Assembly: GCA_902762805.1 (NCBI GenBank)
Contig: CACWPQ010000004.1
Span: 1 to 64,000, forward strand
Direction: 5' to 3'
Origin: an uncultured Bacteroidota bacterium
GTDB taxonomy: Bacteria > Bacteroidota > Bacteroidia > Bacteroidales > P3
Length of the DNA stretch: 64,000 nt
Shown: positions 27,146-37,083 of the stretch, piece by piece
How the letters are laid out: each line of letters opens with the position of its first letter
Position numbering within the stretch: position 1 is the stretch's first letter
Program-made: the position numbers and the translations under genes
The notes under the pieces: model-generated
Told to the model about the DNA's origin: nothing
Database searches by the model: none
The model's input: the letters and a program-made list of their open reading frames with translations, nothing else

Positions 27146-29704
27146 ATGAAACGACCGATATACCTTTTGCTGTTGTTGTTGGCCGCCCATATCCCTGCAT
27201 GGAGCCAAGTCGACCCCTGCCCGGGTTTCCGCAACCCCATTTCGTTCAACACCGGTAGCTCGCAGTATTTCTGGTCGGCTCGCGTCGGGCAGCGCATCTC
27301 CTCCGGCGCCTCGTCGGGCACCACCATCTACAGCACCTGCGCCGCCTCCAACTGCACCGACATCACGGGGCACGCCAACATCACCGCCACCTCGCTCAAC
27401 ACCGCCTCTGACGCCGGCATCACCTGCTGCAACGACGGCAACCTGTGGGATGCCAACGGTCGCCGCTTCCAAATCATCACCCAGGCCAACGCTGGCACCG
27501 ACCAGTTCACCATCAATAACGGCACCGGCATGCCGCGTATCCCGCCAGGCTACGCCACCAGCATCCGCCTGGGCGACCCACGCGCCTCCTACGACGGTGC
27601 GGCCTATGGCCACAACTGGAGCTCCTCCAACGCCAACAAAAGCTCCGAGGCCCTCTTCTACACCATGCGCGTCACCGCCGAGAACGCCCTCCTTTTCTTC
27701 AACTATGCCGTCGTGGGCCGATGCTACAGCCATACTCCAGATGTGGCCGGCGAATTCATGATCCGCATCGTCAAGCAGAACGACGACGGCACCTGGCCCA
27801 ACTCGCCCATCAACGACTCGCTTTGGTTCCGCATCTCCGCGCCGCCCATCCCCTCATCGGGTGTGCCCGAGGCTCCGTGGCAGATGGGGCGTCCAGGCTC
27901 CAGCTGCGCCTCCACCACCTGCGCCTATGTCTACAAACCTTGGGCCCGCGTCGCCGTCAGCCTCAGCCAGTTTATCTACCAGACAGTGCGCATCGAGATG
28001 TATACCTCCGACTGCGTCCCCACCGTCGACCCCGTCTATGCCTACATCGCAGGCGACTACCGCGCCATGCGCATCAACTCCGTCGGCTGCGCCGACGCCT
28101 CCTCCTCCGCCATCGACACCCTCATCGCCCCCGAGGAACTCCTCTCCTACACCTGGTACGTCGCCGAGACCGGCTACGAGGAGGATGTGATGAACAACGC
28201 CCACATGGCCACCATCCCCTTCCGCCAGGTCTCCGAGACCACCACCGACAACCGCTATGTGCCCCAGCTGGCCGACTTTGTGGTCACCCAGGGCCCCAAC
28301 GCTGGCGACACCATCCCGCAGCAGACCTTCATGTGCGTCATGACCTCCGCCCTCGACCCCACCAAGCCCATCACCTCGCGCGTCTACGCCAACGTCGAGA
28401 ACGGCAAGCCCACGCCCTATGTGGATGCCGTTTCGGACTGCAACCTCGGCGTTGCACTCACCAACCATAGCGTCACCTACGGCAACAACAACATCGACGC
28501 CGACTCCACCCGCTGGGTGGTCTACAGCGACACCCTCCGTTCCGCTGTCCTCGACACCCTTTGGGGCAACGCCGTCAACTACCGCTTCCCCACCGATGGC
28601 TACTACAAGGTCACAATGCGGGTGAAAGTCCTCGGCAAGGACTGCGGCAGCGAGAAGACCGTCACCGTGCGCGCCCTGCAGGGGCACGCAGACAGTATCA
28701 CGCTGGCCGAGGCACTGCTATGCGATGGCGAGGCAGCTGTGGCTTCGTGCACCTACGAGTGTGACCGCCAGAAAAACTGGTCGCTCGACCCACCGGTGAA
28801 CTTCATGGTCAGTGCCGACTCCAACAGCATCTCCTTCACCCCGCCCGTCGGTGTAACCACCATCTCGCTCACCACCACCACCGACAGCCTCTGCCCCGCC
28901 ACCTCCACCACCACCGTCAAAGTGCTAGGCAACAGCACCATCACCTCCAACGTTGACGCATCGATTATCTGCTTTGGCGACAGCGTTACCCTCTCCGCCT
29001 CCGGCCTCGAAGACCCCCGCTGGGCCGCCTCGCCCCACGACCCCTCGCTCGACTCGCAGCAAGGACGCACCACCGTTGTCGTCCATCCCAGGGTCACCAC
29101 CTCCTACACCGTCTATCCCGCTCAAGCCTCACGCTGCGTACAGAATGAGTCCGCCATCACCATCGCCGTACTCCAATACCCCATCCCCACCATTTGGACC
29201 TCCAAACCCTATGTGGATATCGCTGACCCCACCCTCAATATCGAAGACCGCTCGCCCTACAGCAACTCCTCCCGTTGGACATTCTCCGATGGGGCCATCG
29301 TTGAAGGAAGCCGTGTGCAGCATCAATTCGGTGTGGACGGCGACAGCGTCTCCATCACCCTCCACGCCTGCAACGAGGACCGCTGCTGCGCCGACACCTC
29401 CATATCGCTCCCCATCCAGGTCAACGCCCTGTGGGTCCCCAACACCTTCACCCCCGACGCACCCAATAACCGACGCTTCTTCTTCACCTTCACCATCCCC
29501 ATCGTCAAGTTCGAAATTTGGATCTACAACCGCCAGGGTCTCCTCGTCCACCACAGCGACGCCATCGACTTCTCCTGGGACGGCCGCACCTCCGACGGCA
29601 CCCCCTGTCCGCAGGGCGCCTACGTCTACTTCTACCGCTACGCCACAGCCTACCACCCCGACCGCAACATCACCGGCGACGGCACCGTCACCATACTCCG
29701 CTAA
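27146..29704 (+). CDS. T9SS type B sorting-domain surface protein
   Basis: This 852-residue secreted protein has an N-terminal signal (YLLLLLLAAHIPAWSQ) and ends in the gliding-motility/CHU_C type module: WVPNTFTPDAPNNRRFF, FEIWIYNRQGLLVHHS, WDGRTSDGTPCPQGAYVY, then a final TVTILR strand. The C-terminal module directs export by the type IX system and surface attachment. The middle contains PKD-like beta domains (about residues 480-750). A Cys-rich N-terminal third is not recognised. It forms a pair with the flippase upstream; prfA follows 36 bp later. Confidence 0.85.
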   Translation: MKRPIYLLLLLLAAHIPAWSQVDPCPGFRNPISFNTGSSQYFWSARVGQRISSGASSGTTIYSTCAASNCTDITGHANITATSLNTASDAGITCCNDGNLWDANGRRFQIITQANAGTDQFTINNGTGMPRIPPGYATSIRLGDPRASYDGAAYGHNWSSSNANKSSEALFYTMRVTAENALLFFNYAVVGRCYSHTPDVAGEFMIRIVKQNDDGTWPNSPINDSLWFRISAPPIPSSGVPEAPWQMGRPGSSCASTTCAYVYKPWARVAVSLSQFIYQTVRIEMYTSDCVPTVDPVYAYIAGDYRAMRINSVGCADASSSAIDTLIAPEELLSYTWYVAETGYEEDVMNNAHMATIPFRQVSETTTDNRYVPQLADFVVTQGPNAGDTIPQQTFMCVMTSALDPTKPITSRVYANVENGKPTPYVDAVSDCNLGVALTNHSVTYGNNNIDADSTRWVVYSDTLRSAVLDTLWGNAVNYRFPTDGYYKVTMRVKVLGKDCGSEKTVTVRALQGHADSITLAEALLCDGEAAVASCTYECDRQKNWSLDPPVNFMVSADSNSISFTPPVGVTTISLTTTTDSLCPATSTTTVKVLGNSTITSNVDASIICFGDSVTLSASGLEDPRWAASPHDPSLDSQQGRTTVVVHPRVTTSYTVYPAQASRCVQNESAITIAVLQYPIPTIWTSKPYVDIADPTLNIEDRSPYSNSSRWTFSDGAIVEGSRVQHQFGVDGDSVSITLHACNEDRCCADTSISLPIQVNALWVPNTFTPDAPNNRRFFFTFTIPIVKFEIWIYNRQGLLVHHSDAIDFSWDGRTSDGTPCPQGAYVYFYRYATAYHPDRNITGDGTVTILR

Positions 29705-29740
29705 CCACCCTTTTCAACATATCAACCTATCAACATTTCA

Positions 29741-30835
29741 ATGCTAGACAAATTACAAGCCATCTACAACCGCTACCAGGAAATAGAGCAACAGATGAAC
29801 GCTTTTGGTGTCGCGACCGAAGGGAGCAACGGCCAAAAGATGGACATGAAGCGCTACGTCAAGCTCAGCAAAGACTACAAAGACCTCCAGCCCGTCGTCC
29901 GCGCCTACCACGACTATAAGGCCCTCCTCGACACCATCGCCGAATGCCGCGAACTCCTCGAGTCCGAGAAAGACGCCGAGCTTCGCGACATGGCCAAAGA
30001 GGAACTCAACACCTCGCTCGCCCGCCGCGAGACCATGGAGGACGAAATCCGCCTCCTCCTCATCCCCGCCGACCCCACCGACTCCAAGAACGCCGTCGTC
30101 GAAATCCGCGGCGGCACCGGCGGCGACGAGGCCTGCCTCTTCGCCGGCGACCTCTTCCGCATGTACACCCGCTTCTGCGAGAAGAAAAAGTGGAAAGTCG
30201 AGGTCACCGACTTCAACGAAGGCACCTCCGGCGGCTACAAGGACATCACCTTCTCCGTCTCTGGCGACGGCGTCTACGGCCTGCTCAAATACGAGAGCGG
30301 CGTCCACCGCGTCCAGCGCGTCCCCGCCACCGAAACCCAAGGCCGCGTCCACACCTCCGCCGCCGGCGTCGTCGTCCTGCCCGAAGCCGAAGAGTTCGAC
30401 GTCGAGCTCAACCCCGCCGACATCAAGAAGGAAATCTTCTGCGCCTCCGGACCCGGCGGACAGAGCGTCAACACCACCTACTCCGCCGTCCGCCTCACCC
30501 ACGTCCCCACCGGCATCGTCGTCTCCATGCAGGACCAAAAGTCGCAAATCAAGAACATGGAGAAAGCCATGACCCTCCTACGCACACGCCTCTACGAGCG
30601 CGAGTACAACAAGTATATGGAAGAGATGTCCTCCAAGCGCAAAACCATGGTGGCCACCGGCGACCGCTCGGAAAAAATCCGCACCTACAACTATCCCCAG
30701 TCGCGCGTCACCGACCACCGCATCGGCTGGTCCATGCACAACCTGCCCGACTTCATGGACGGCAACATCGAAGACTGCATCGAGGCCCTCCAGCTGGCCG
30801 AGAACGCCGAGAAGCTCAAAGCCTCCGTCGGCTGA
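29741..30835 (+). CDS. prfA: Peptide chain release factor 1
   Basis: The 364-residue class I release factor has the universal GGQ loop (GPGGQSVNTTYSAVRLTH, around residue 235) that triggers peptidyl-tRNA hydrolysis. The anticodon-like domain carries the RF1 type of recognition loop (PATETQGRVHTSAA) rather than the SPF of RF2, so it reads UAA and UAG. Length and layout are standard. A GC-rich hairpin followed by T7 lies just after it. Confidence 0.97.
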   Translation: MLDKLQAIYNRYQEIEQQMNAFGVATEGSNGQKMDMKRYVKLSKDYKDLQPVVRAYHDYKALLDTIAECRELLESEKDAELRDMAKEELNTSLARRETMEDEIRLLLIPADPTDSKNAVVEIRGGTGGDEACLFAGDLFRMYTRFCEKKKWKVEVTDFNEGTSGGYKDITFSVSGDGVYGLLKYESGVHRVQRVPATETQGRVHTSAAGVVVLPEAEEFDVELNPADIKKEIFCASGPGGQSVNTTYSAVRLTHVPTGIVVSMQDQKSQIKNMEKAMTLLRTRLYEREYNKYMEEMSSKRKTMVATGDRSEKIRTYNYPQSRVTDHRIGWSMHNLPDFMDGNIEDCIEALQLAENAEKLKASVG

Positions 30836-30843
30836 CCCCTCTC

Positions 30844-30872
30844 GCCGCACCATCCCCGGGGCGGCTTTTTTT
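30844..30872 (+). terminator. Terminator after prfA
   Basis: GCCGC (30844-30848) pairs with GCGGC (30861-30865) and is followed by seven T. Confidence 0.6.
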
Positions 30873-30894
30873 GCCCCCCCCTGATGCTCGCGAG

Positions 30895-30975
30895 ATCCCT
30901 TAGTTAGCAAAAAGGGGAGCAAAACCTATAGCCTACAGTGTGCTGGAAATGTGTCAGTTATGATCGGGTGATTTG
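30895..30975 (-). repeat. Interspersed repeat, copy A
   Basis: Read on the minus strand, this stretch contains TATAGGTTTTGCTCCCCTTTT preceded by CACTGTAGGC, in the same order as the copy at 58262-58345 on the plus strand (TATAGGTTTTGCTCCTCTTTT preceded by TTTGGCAGGT). Both follow the last gene of a transcript. Function unknown; possibly an element end or a conserved untranslated structure. Confidence 0.55.
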
Positions 30976-31036
30976 AGGGCTGTGCGGCACTTTTTTGCAA
31001 AAAAATTTGGGCTCCTGCAGTATGGATTTTTTTTCG

Positions 31037-31044
31037 TAATTTTG
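31037..31044 (+). promoter_or_regulatory. -7 box of the C25 peptidase gene
   Basis: TAATTTTG fits TAnnTTTG and lies 24 bp before the ATG at 31069. Confidence 0.55.
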
Positions 31045-31068
31045 CAGCATAAAAGACAGCGTCAATCC

Positions 31069-34000
31069 ATGTCGGTAAGGCAATATATAGCATTGACAGT
31101 GTGCTGCTTGCAGTGCATCGGGGCGATCGCTCAATCATGGGCGGACGGCCCACTGAAGGTATGCAGCACCACCTCCACCACCCTCGAAGTGGCATTCGCT
31201 CCCTCGGCCGAGCCCTCCCTCATCGGTGGCACCCTTCGTTGGGAAGGCCTCCCCTCGGGTGTCGGCCCCGTGGGTTACCCCGACCTGCCACTGGCCTCCA
31301 CCGTAATACGACTTCCCAGGGGCAGCAAGTTGACGCTGGCAGAGGTGGTGGGCGACGAACGTATCGCACACCAGGCCATCGACCCCGGAACCCCACTGCC
31401 CCCAGTGGCAGGACCCTGGATAAAAGACAGCCCACGCCCCCTACCCTACCACCACAAAGCAGCCTACACTGCCGACAGCCTCGCTCGCGGCGGTTCGCTG
31501 GTGCAGGTGGACAGCCTCGGCGCCATCGGCCGATGGCAATACTTCCGGCTGATGGTCAGGCCGCTGGCATATAACCCTGTGCGTGGCGACTTGGCCTACT
31601 ACCCCCACCTGACCCTCCGATTCGCCCTTCATCCCACGGCTGAGACGGCAGCACTGGAGGATGTTCCGCCGCGCTACCTCATCGTCTCGCGCCCCCGGTT
31701 CCGCGAGGGGCTGCAACCCTTCGTGCAGTGGAAGCGGCAGATGGGATTCGAGGTGGTAGAGCACTACGCCAACACTCAGCAGTGCGACAGCGTCCGCGAC
31801 CTCATCCAGCCCCTGTTCACTGACGCCACAGCGCTGGCTCCCGCGCCAGAATACGTGCTGCTGGTGGGCGACACCGCCGAACTACAACCCTTCCCCGGCC
31901 TCAATCACCCCTCCGAGATGGATCACCACCCCACCGACCTCCCCTATGTGCGCTTCGGCAGTGCCCTGCTGCCGTCGGCCTATATCGGGCGCTGGCCCGT
32001 GGGCGACACCGCCGAATTGGGCACCGTGGTGCGCAAAACCCTCGCCTACGAACAGGGGCATAGCCTCGACACCGCCGCCTTGCGGCGAGTGCTTCTCGTG
32101 GCAGGATATGAAGGGACGAGCCCAGCCCCCACTACCACCAACGGACAAGTCAACTACCTCAAACATGAGCTTACCCTCGCCAATCCCTCGCTCGACACCC
32201 TCTGCCACTACAACCCTGACTCCCGCGACCAAATCCACACCATCGCCACCGAAATAGGGCAGGGAGTAGGTCTGCTCAACTACACAGCCCACTGCACCCA
32301 GAGCGGCTGGACATCGCCCGCCGTCACCCTATCCACCCTCGACTCCCTACCGTCCCACATGCCGCTGCTCTACGTCAACAACTGCTGCAAAAGCAACGAC
32401 TTTAGCGGCGACTGTTTTGGCGAGCAGCTGCTCCGCATGCCTGCGGGCGGTGCCATAGGCGTCATCGGCGCCACCAACAACACCCTCTGGATTGAAGACT
32501 ACCTCTGGGCCATCGGTCCCAAATTCCCTGCCACCCTCGAACCCACCTATCAGGCAGGCTCCGAAGGTGCCTTCGACCGCTGGGTGGGTCGCTCACCTGA
32601 TATTGAGACACAAGGTGAACTGCTCGCCGCCGGCAACATGGCCGTCACGGCTTATGGCTCGCTGTACGGCTCATTCTATTGGGAGACCTACTGCCTGCTG
32701 GGCGACCCCGCCCTGCGCCCCTTCCTCGGCATGCCCGAGCAAGCCACCGTGACCCTCATTGACGAAGCCCGCAACGGGCAATGCCAGCTACACCTGCAAG
32801 GAACCCCGCTTGCCACGGTCGCCGCCCTGCAAGACAGCCTGCTGCTGGGCACCGTGCGGCTTGACAGCCTTGGTGGAGGACTCCTGCATACACGTCAATC
32901 GCTCGAAGCCAGACCACTAGTGCTTACCATCTCCGGACGCAACCTCCTCCCCTCGGTTGACACGATCCAGGTGCTCGCCACCACACCACGTGGCGTTGCC
33001 CTGCGCGAAGTCAATGTGACCAATGGCACTGTGCACTGCATAGTGGAAAACATCGGATTGCAACACCTTGAAAATCTAAACATAACGCTCTCGCAATCGT
33101 CCTCCGACAGCCTGCAATCGGCACTGATTGAGGTGCAGACAACGGTGATAAACAGCCTTCCTCCAGGCGCTCGACAGTCTATTACACTACCGCTTCGCAT
33201 CTCCTCCATCGGCTCATATCCACTCCTATTGGCCACGCTTACTGCCAGCAGCGACAGCGTCCAGGCCACAGTTCCCGTGCGATGCGACCTGCCCGATGAA
33301 CGCCCCACCCTCACCCTGCGTCTGCATCACAGCGATGGTAGCGAAGCGCATAGGCTGATGCCAGCCACCACCTATACCCTCTGTGCCGACATCAGTGGAC
33401 AATACGACTCACTGCGCCTGAGCGTCCTCGACCTCAGCACCGACAGCACCTGTCTCACCTTCACTACCCCCACACCCCTGTGCAGCCTGGCCGTCAAGAC
33501 CATACTCTATCGGGATGCCTGGCATAGCGAAAGAAACCACTGGTTAGTGCCTGGCGACCGTATCGAGAGCTTTGAAGATGGCTTCGCCTCCCATCCATGG
33601 GATACAGCGTGTCGCGTGCCATGGTTCATCGATAGCACGGTGCACCACAGTGGGCAATTCAGCGCCCGCTCGGGCGCCATAAGTCACGGACAGGCTTCCG
33701 ACCTCGCGATTAGTGTGTTCCTTCCGCACGACGACACGGTAAGTTTCTGGGTCAAAGTATCCTCCGAGCCCCAGCACGACATACTGGTATTTTTGGTCGA
33801 CGGCGAGCGTATGCAACCCGTGCTATGGGGCGACTGGAGCTGGCATCAGTACCGCTATCGCCTCAGTGCAGGTCACCACACCCTGTGTTGGCGCTACCAA
33901 AAAGACCATTCCACCAGCCGTGGCAGCGACTGCGCCTGGGTCGACGACATCAGCCTGCCGCTTGTCTACTGGGATATGCCTGCAGGATGGCAGTGTGTGG

Positions 34001-34272
34001 ACAGCACCTTAGGTGTGCCACCCTCTGAATTCACCTCGGAACTGCTGGAAGTATATCCCAACCCCGCTAGCGAGGTTGTAACCTTTCGGGCTGCTGAAAC
34101 AATGACAATCAGCGTGGTCGATGCGACAGGTCGTCAAGTCACACAACTACAATTGCTTCCCAACACACCCTATCGGTGGGTCAGTAAAGGCCTACAACTA
34201 GGCGTCTATTTCGCCCAAGGACAAGGTCTCCATGGGGTGAGCTGCAAAAAAATAATCATCATGAACGAATAG
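31069..34272 (+). CDS. Gingipain-like C25 peptidase with type IX sorting domain
   Basis: This 1067-residue secreted protein has a signal peptide (YIALTVCCLQCIGAIAQS). The catalytic domain (about residues 200-560) carries the family C25 pair: His in LLNYTAHCTQSGW and Cys in LLYVNNCCKSNDF, followed by the conserved GAIGVIGATNNT and LLGDPAL motifs. Ig-like and carbohydrate-binding-like beta domains come next. The last 80 residues (EVYPNPASEVVTFRA, then a final strand) are a type A T9SS sorting domain, so it should be cut and attached at the surface. PorU itself is also C25, but PorU is usually of different context and lacks this tail. The ATG at 31069 is chosen over an upstream frame start for the signal peptide. 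Confidence 0.85.
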   Translation: MSVRQYIALTVCCLQCIGAIAQSWADGPLKVCSTTSTTLEVAFAPSAEPSLIGGTLRWEGLPSGVGPVGYPDLPLASTVIRLPRGSKLTLAEVVGDERIAHQAIDPGTPLPPVAGPWIKDSPRPLPYHHKAAYTADSLARGGSLVQVDSLGAIGRWQYFRLMVRPLAYNPVRGDLAYYPHLTLRFALHPTAETAALEDVPPRYLIVSRPRFREGLQPFVQWKRQMGFEVVEHYANTQQCDSVRDLIQPLFTDATALAPAPEYVLLVGDTAELQPFPGLNHPSEMDHHPTDLPYVRFGSALLPSAYIGRWPVGDTAELGTVVRKTLAYEQGHSLDTAALRRVLLVAGYEGTSPAPTTTNGQVNYLKHELTLANPSLDTLCHYNPDSRDQIHTIATEIGQGVGLLNYTAHCTQSGWTSPAVTLSTLDSLPSHMPLLYVNNCCKSNDFSGDCFGEQLLRMPAGGAIGVIGATNNTLWIEDYLWAIGPKFPATLEPTYQAGSEGAFDRWVGRSPDIETQGELLAAGNMAVTAYGSLYGSFYWETYCLLGDPALRPFLGMPEQATVTLIDEARNGQCQLHLQGTPLATVAALQDSLLLGTVRLDSLGGGLLHTRQSLEARPLVLTISGRNLLPSVDTIQVLATTPRGVALREVNVTNGTVHCIVENIGLQHLENLNITLSQSSSDSLQSALIEVQTTVINSLPPGARQSITLPLRISSIGSYPLLLATLTASSDSVQATVPVRCDLPDERPTLTLRLHHSDGSEAHRLMPATTYTLCADISGQYDSLRLSVLDLSTDSTCLTFTTPTPLCSLAVKTILYRDAWHSERNHWLVPGDRIESFEDGFASHPWDTACRVPWFIDSTVHHSGQFSARSGAISHGQASDLAISVFLPHDDTVSFWVKVSSEPQHDILVFLVDGERMQPVLWGDWSWHQYRYRLSAGHHTLCWRYQKDHSTSRGSDCAWVDDISLPLVYWDMPAGWQCVDSTLGVPPSEFTSELLEVYPNPASEVVTFRAAETMTISVVDATGRQVTQLQLLPNTPYRWVSKGLQLGVYFAQGQGLHGVSCKKIIIMNE

Positions 34273-34275
34273 CGT

Positions 34276-35121
34276 ATGCCCGAACAGAATGTAGATACGT
34301 TGGATTTGAGTGCATTGCCCTTCTGGCAGTGGGATACATCGTCTGCAGCGTCGGAGTCAGCGCCGGAGAGCATCCTTGGACTCACACTTGACTCGCTGCT
34401 ACCCGTGCGCGAGGTTGTTCCAACAATACAGCGGCCATCTATCTTCCGCCACCATGCATTGCAGCCGCAGCATTCCACCACAATGGAACGCACCGCGACA
34501 GGGCAGCCGGCGTGGGTCTTCGTGTCGCTCATGCTGTTGAGTGGGTTGCTGTGCCTCTACTATAAGATACGAAAGATCAACATACTACATGCACTGAAGT
34601 CCACCATCGACAGCCGTGCCCTCGACCGCCTGACACGTGACTGTAACCTGAACCGCGGTGTAGTGATGGTGTCAATGGGACTGCTGATGGTAGGGGTTGT
34701 AACTCTGCCCGCCGTGCGCCTTTTGACTCCCGACGCCTCCTGGTATATCTATCTGGCCACGGCTGCATTATTGGGGCTGCTCTATATCGTGCGCAACGGA
34801 GTGGTCCGCTGGTTGGGCAACGTCTTCGAGTGCAAACAAGAAGTGGCACTCTACATCACGAGCAACTATATCTACCACCTGCTGGAAGCCACAGTCCTCG
34901 CCGCAGGGCTATACCTCCATTTCTACCTGCCATCAGGCGGCATGACCGTACTCATCGGGCTTGGAGTACTGCTGGCAGTGGCGTTTGTGATGAGACTTTC
35001 TCGAGGTGCTAAAATTATTTTAACACATTCAAACACCTCCAAATTCTATCTTTTTTACTATCTTTGCACCGTCGAACTGATACCTGCATTGGTGGCATTG
35101 AGAGCATTTATGATGCAGTAG
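34276..35121 (+). CDS. DUF4271 membrane protein
   Basis: This 281-residue protein has an acidic N-terminal 80 residues and about six transmembrane helices after it (WVFVSLMLLSGLLCLYY, VSMGLLMVGVVTLPAV, and so on), ending YLCTVELIPALVALRA, the usual DUF4271 ending. The family is restricted to Bacteroidota and nearly always precedes hemD, as here. Function unknown. It begins 3 bp after the C25 peptidase stop, so those two genes may be cotranscribed. The N-terminal region could be longer than in relatives. Confidence 0.85.
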   Translation: MPEQNVDTLDLSALPFWQWDTSSAASESAPESILGLTLDSLLPVREVVPTIQRPSIFRHHALQPQHSTTMERTATGQPAWVFVSLMLLSGLLCLYYKIRKINILHALKSTIDSRALDRLTRDCNLNRGVVMVSMGLLMVGVVTLPAVRLLTPDASWYIYLATAALLGLLYIVRNGVVRWLGNVFECKQEVALYITSNYIYHLLEATVLAAGLYLHFYLPSGGMTVLIGLGVLLAVAFVMRLSRGAKIILTHSNTSKFYLFYYLCTVELIPALVALRAFMMQ

Positions 35122-35153
35122 TACAGCGAGTTGACATAAACTACAGTTAGAGC

Positions 35154-36104
35154 ATGAAGATCAAAAAAATCCTGATTTCACAGCCTGCACCCGCTGAATT
35201 GGAGAAATCGCCCTACCGCAACTTGATTAACAAGCACGGGGTTGACATCACTTTTTTCAAATTTTTTGAAGTGGTAGGCATCTCGGCCACCGAATTCCGC
35301 AAGACACGCATCCATATTGCCGACTACACGGCCGTGATATTCAACAGCAAGAATTCAATCGACCACTTCTTCCGCATGCTGAAAGAACTGCGCGAGACCG
35401 TGAGCGAGGATATGAAGTACTTCTGTTCCACTGAAGCCATCGCACTCTATCTGCAGAACTATATCCAATATCGCAAACGCAAGGTGTTCTTCGGCAACCA
35501 GTATTTCTCCGACCTTGTGGAGATACTGGGCAAGCACCGCGACGAAAAATACCTCTTCCCCTGCTCGGACGAGAAGCACACCGAATACACAAAGGCGCTG
35601 GACAAAGCCAAGCTCAAGTATACGAAAGCGCCGATGTATACGTCGAAACCGAAGGACCTGACGAAGTTCAATCTGGAGGATTTCGATGTGGTGGCGTTGT
35701 TTTCGCCCATCGGTGTGCGCAGCCTGGTGAAGAGTTTTCCCGACGTGAAGGAGCGCAATGTGATGATAGCCGCTTTCGGCACGTCGACCCATGCGGCACT
35801 GAAGGAGCAGGGAATCAAGCTTTCGATAGCGGCGCCTACCAAGTCGGCCCCGTCGATGGCGATGGCTATCGAGAACCATATCATGGGCAAGGCGCAGGAG
35901 CACGTCATTGCCTCGAAGAACGAGCCCGTGCGCCACACAACAAAAGCCACCACGGCTCCAGCGCATAAAAAGAGCAAACCTGTCATAGCCAACAAAGAGG
36001 TCTACAAGCAACGCATGGAGGAGAAGAAAGCACAAGCCGCGGCACGGCGTGCCGCACGCGCTGCCGAGAAAGCGAAGATAGAGGCCGAGACAAAGAAAAA
36101 ATGA
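35154..36104 (+). CDS. hemD: Uroporphyrinogen-III synthase
   Basis: This 316-residue protein cyclises hydroxymethylbilane in tetrapyrrole synthesis. It is a two-lobed HEM4 fold with weak sequence signatures, but the Bacteroidota form is recognisable (KKILISQPAPAELEKSPYR at the start, YTAVIFNSKNSIDHFF, VVALFSPIGVRSL and ERNVMIAAFGTSTHAAL). A Lys/Ala/Arg-rich tail of about 60 residues after residue 250 (KKAQAAARRAARAAEKAKIE) is likely a disordered or nucleic-acid-binding extension. The stop overlaps the rnpA start (ATGA). No other heme genes are nearby. Confidence 0.85.
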   Translation: MKIKKILISQPAPAELEKSPYRNLINKHGVDITFFKFFEVVGISATEFRKTRIHIADYTAVIFNSKNSIDHFFRMLKELRETVSEDMKYFCSTEAIALYLQNYIQYRKRKVFFGNQYFSDLVEILGKHRDEKYLFPCSDEKHTEYTKALDKAKLKYTKAPMYTSKPKDLTKFNLEDFDVVALFSPIGVRSLVKSFPDVKERNVMIAAFGTSTHAALKEQGIKLSIAAPTKSAPSMAMAIENHIMGKAQEHVIASKNEPVRHTTKATTAPAHKKSKPVIANKEVYKQRMEEKKAQAAARRAARAAEKAKIEAETKKK

Positions 36105-36490
36105 GCTGCACCTTCGGCAAAGAGGAGCGGCTCTGCAGCCAACGGCTCATCGATGCACTCTATGCCGATGGGCATCGCCTGATGGTGTTTCCTTACAGCG
36201 TGCAATGGCGTGTGGAGGCCCTGCCGGTACCCTGCCAGGTGATGATTGTGGCACCGAAGCGTAAGTTTAAGCATGCGGTGGATCGCAACCACGTGAAACG
36301 ACTGACGCGTGAGTGCTGGCGAACCAGAAAAGAAGACCTATATCAACACCTCCGAAAACGAAATCTCAGCCTAACGATTTCGCTTGTATACATTCATCAC
36401 GAAATATTTGGCTTCGAGCAACTGGGTCGCAAAATGGACAAGTTGATCGAGACGCTGATGACCGACATCGACAAGCACATCGCAGTATGA
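36101..36490 (+). CDS. rnpA: Ribonuclease P protein component
   Basis: The 129-residue basic protein subunit binds the catalytic RNA of RNase P and helps process tRNA 5' ends. It contains the conserved [22 protein letters not shown] helix region in two stretches: [15 protein letters not shown] and RECWRTRK. Start and stop overlap hemD and yidD by 4 bp each (ATGA), giving a tight three-gene run. Confidence 0.95.
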   Translation: MSCTFGKEERLCSQRLIDALYADGHRLMVFPYSVQWRVEALPVPCQVMIVAPKRKFKHAVDRNHVKRLTRECWRTRKEDLYQHLRKRNLSLTISLVYIHHEIFGFEQLGRKMDKLIETLMTDIDKHIAV

Positions 36491-36729
36491 AAAGGCTCTA
36501 CAAAACACTGAAGTGGGTACTTGCCAAGGCGATGCTGACGTTGATAGCATTCTACCGTACTTGCATCTCACCCCTGACGCCTGCTGCCTGCCGCTTCACA
36601 CCCACCTGCTCGCAATACGCCCAGGAGGCCATCCGCAAGTATGGGCCCTTCCACGGCGGCTGGCTGGCGGCGAAGCGCATACTGCGCTGCCATCCATGGG
36701 GCGGCTCGGGCTACGACCCTGTGCCTTGA
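36487..36729 (+). CDS. yidD: Membrane protein insertion efficiency factor
   Basis: This 80-residue protein belongs to a family that aids YidC-dependent membrane insertion. Diagnostic motif: [20 protein letters not shown] followed by [16 protein letters not shown] and [17 protein letters not shown]. It overlaps rnpA by 4 bp, as in most genomes with this pair. An amphipathic N-terminal helix replaces a true membrane segment. The tyrS gene that often follows in Bacteroidales is missing; IS and transporter relics stand there instead. Confidence 0.95.
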   Translation: MKRLYKTLKWVLAKAMLTLIAFYRTCISPLTPAACRFTPTCSQYAQEAIRKYGPFHGGWLAAKRILRCHPWGGSGYDPVP

Positions 36730-36822
36730 CGAGGTTTTATATCGGAAGATATACTAAACCACTCTGCACTGAAAGTGCAGAGGTTTTATAAATGATGCGG
36801 AATGAAATTCCTTTATGACTCC

Positions 36823-36983
36823 ATAATCCAATTTGCGGTATTTCCATTCGGAATATCTCGGTGGTGTTCCAAATATTCCTGCACCATCTCGTCCGTTATT
36901 ACCCCGGTACTCCATGCTCCGTATCCTACTGCCCAGAAATGCCGCCCCCAATACCGCTTCCTTAACGCCGGAAACTCTTCCTG
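36823..36983 (-). pseudogene. Relic of an IS200/IS605-family TnpA transposase
   Basis: On the minus strand the frame reads EEFPALRKRYWGRHFWAVGY, then GAWSTGVITDEMVQEYLEHH and stops soon after. This is the C-terminal part of IS200-type Y1 transposases (the FWARGYF and helix region with EY-EHH). The N-terminal part with the HUH motif is missing. A hairpin with CTCTGCACT/AGTGCAGAG arms near 36762-36782, flanked by two GGTTTTATA copies, may be a remnant of the element end. Confidence 0.65.
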
Positions 36984-36984
36984 C

Positions 36985-37083
36985 AACAGCCGAGAGCTCC
37001 TTGCACAGTACGAGAAACTGGGCGACTACGCCATCAACGTAACCGAGGCCATCGACGGCTCGCGCAAGCACGTCGACGAGTAA
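36985..37083 (+). pseudogene. 3' fragment of a Na/Pi cotransporter or PhoU-domain gene
   Basis: The frame gives SRELLAQYEKLGDYAINVTE, then AIDGSRKHVDE and a stop. This matches the final helix of PhoU-like domains (E-x-L-GDY-x-x-N). Nothing upstream continues it, since the IS200 relic begins at its left edge. A hairpin with GCGCTG/CAGCGC arms follows at 37100-37116. From 37117 to 37367 no gene is seen. Confidence 0.45.

Noticed and set aside
36802-37083. A 93-codon plus-strand gene spanning the IS200 and PhoU relics
   Set aside because: The first half is antisense to the IS200 relic and only the second half matches a PhoU-like end, so it is a chimera of two relics.
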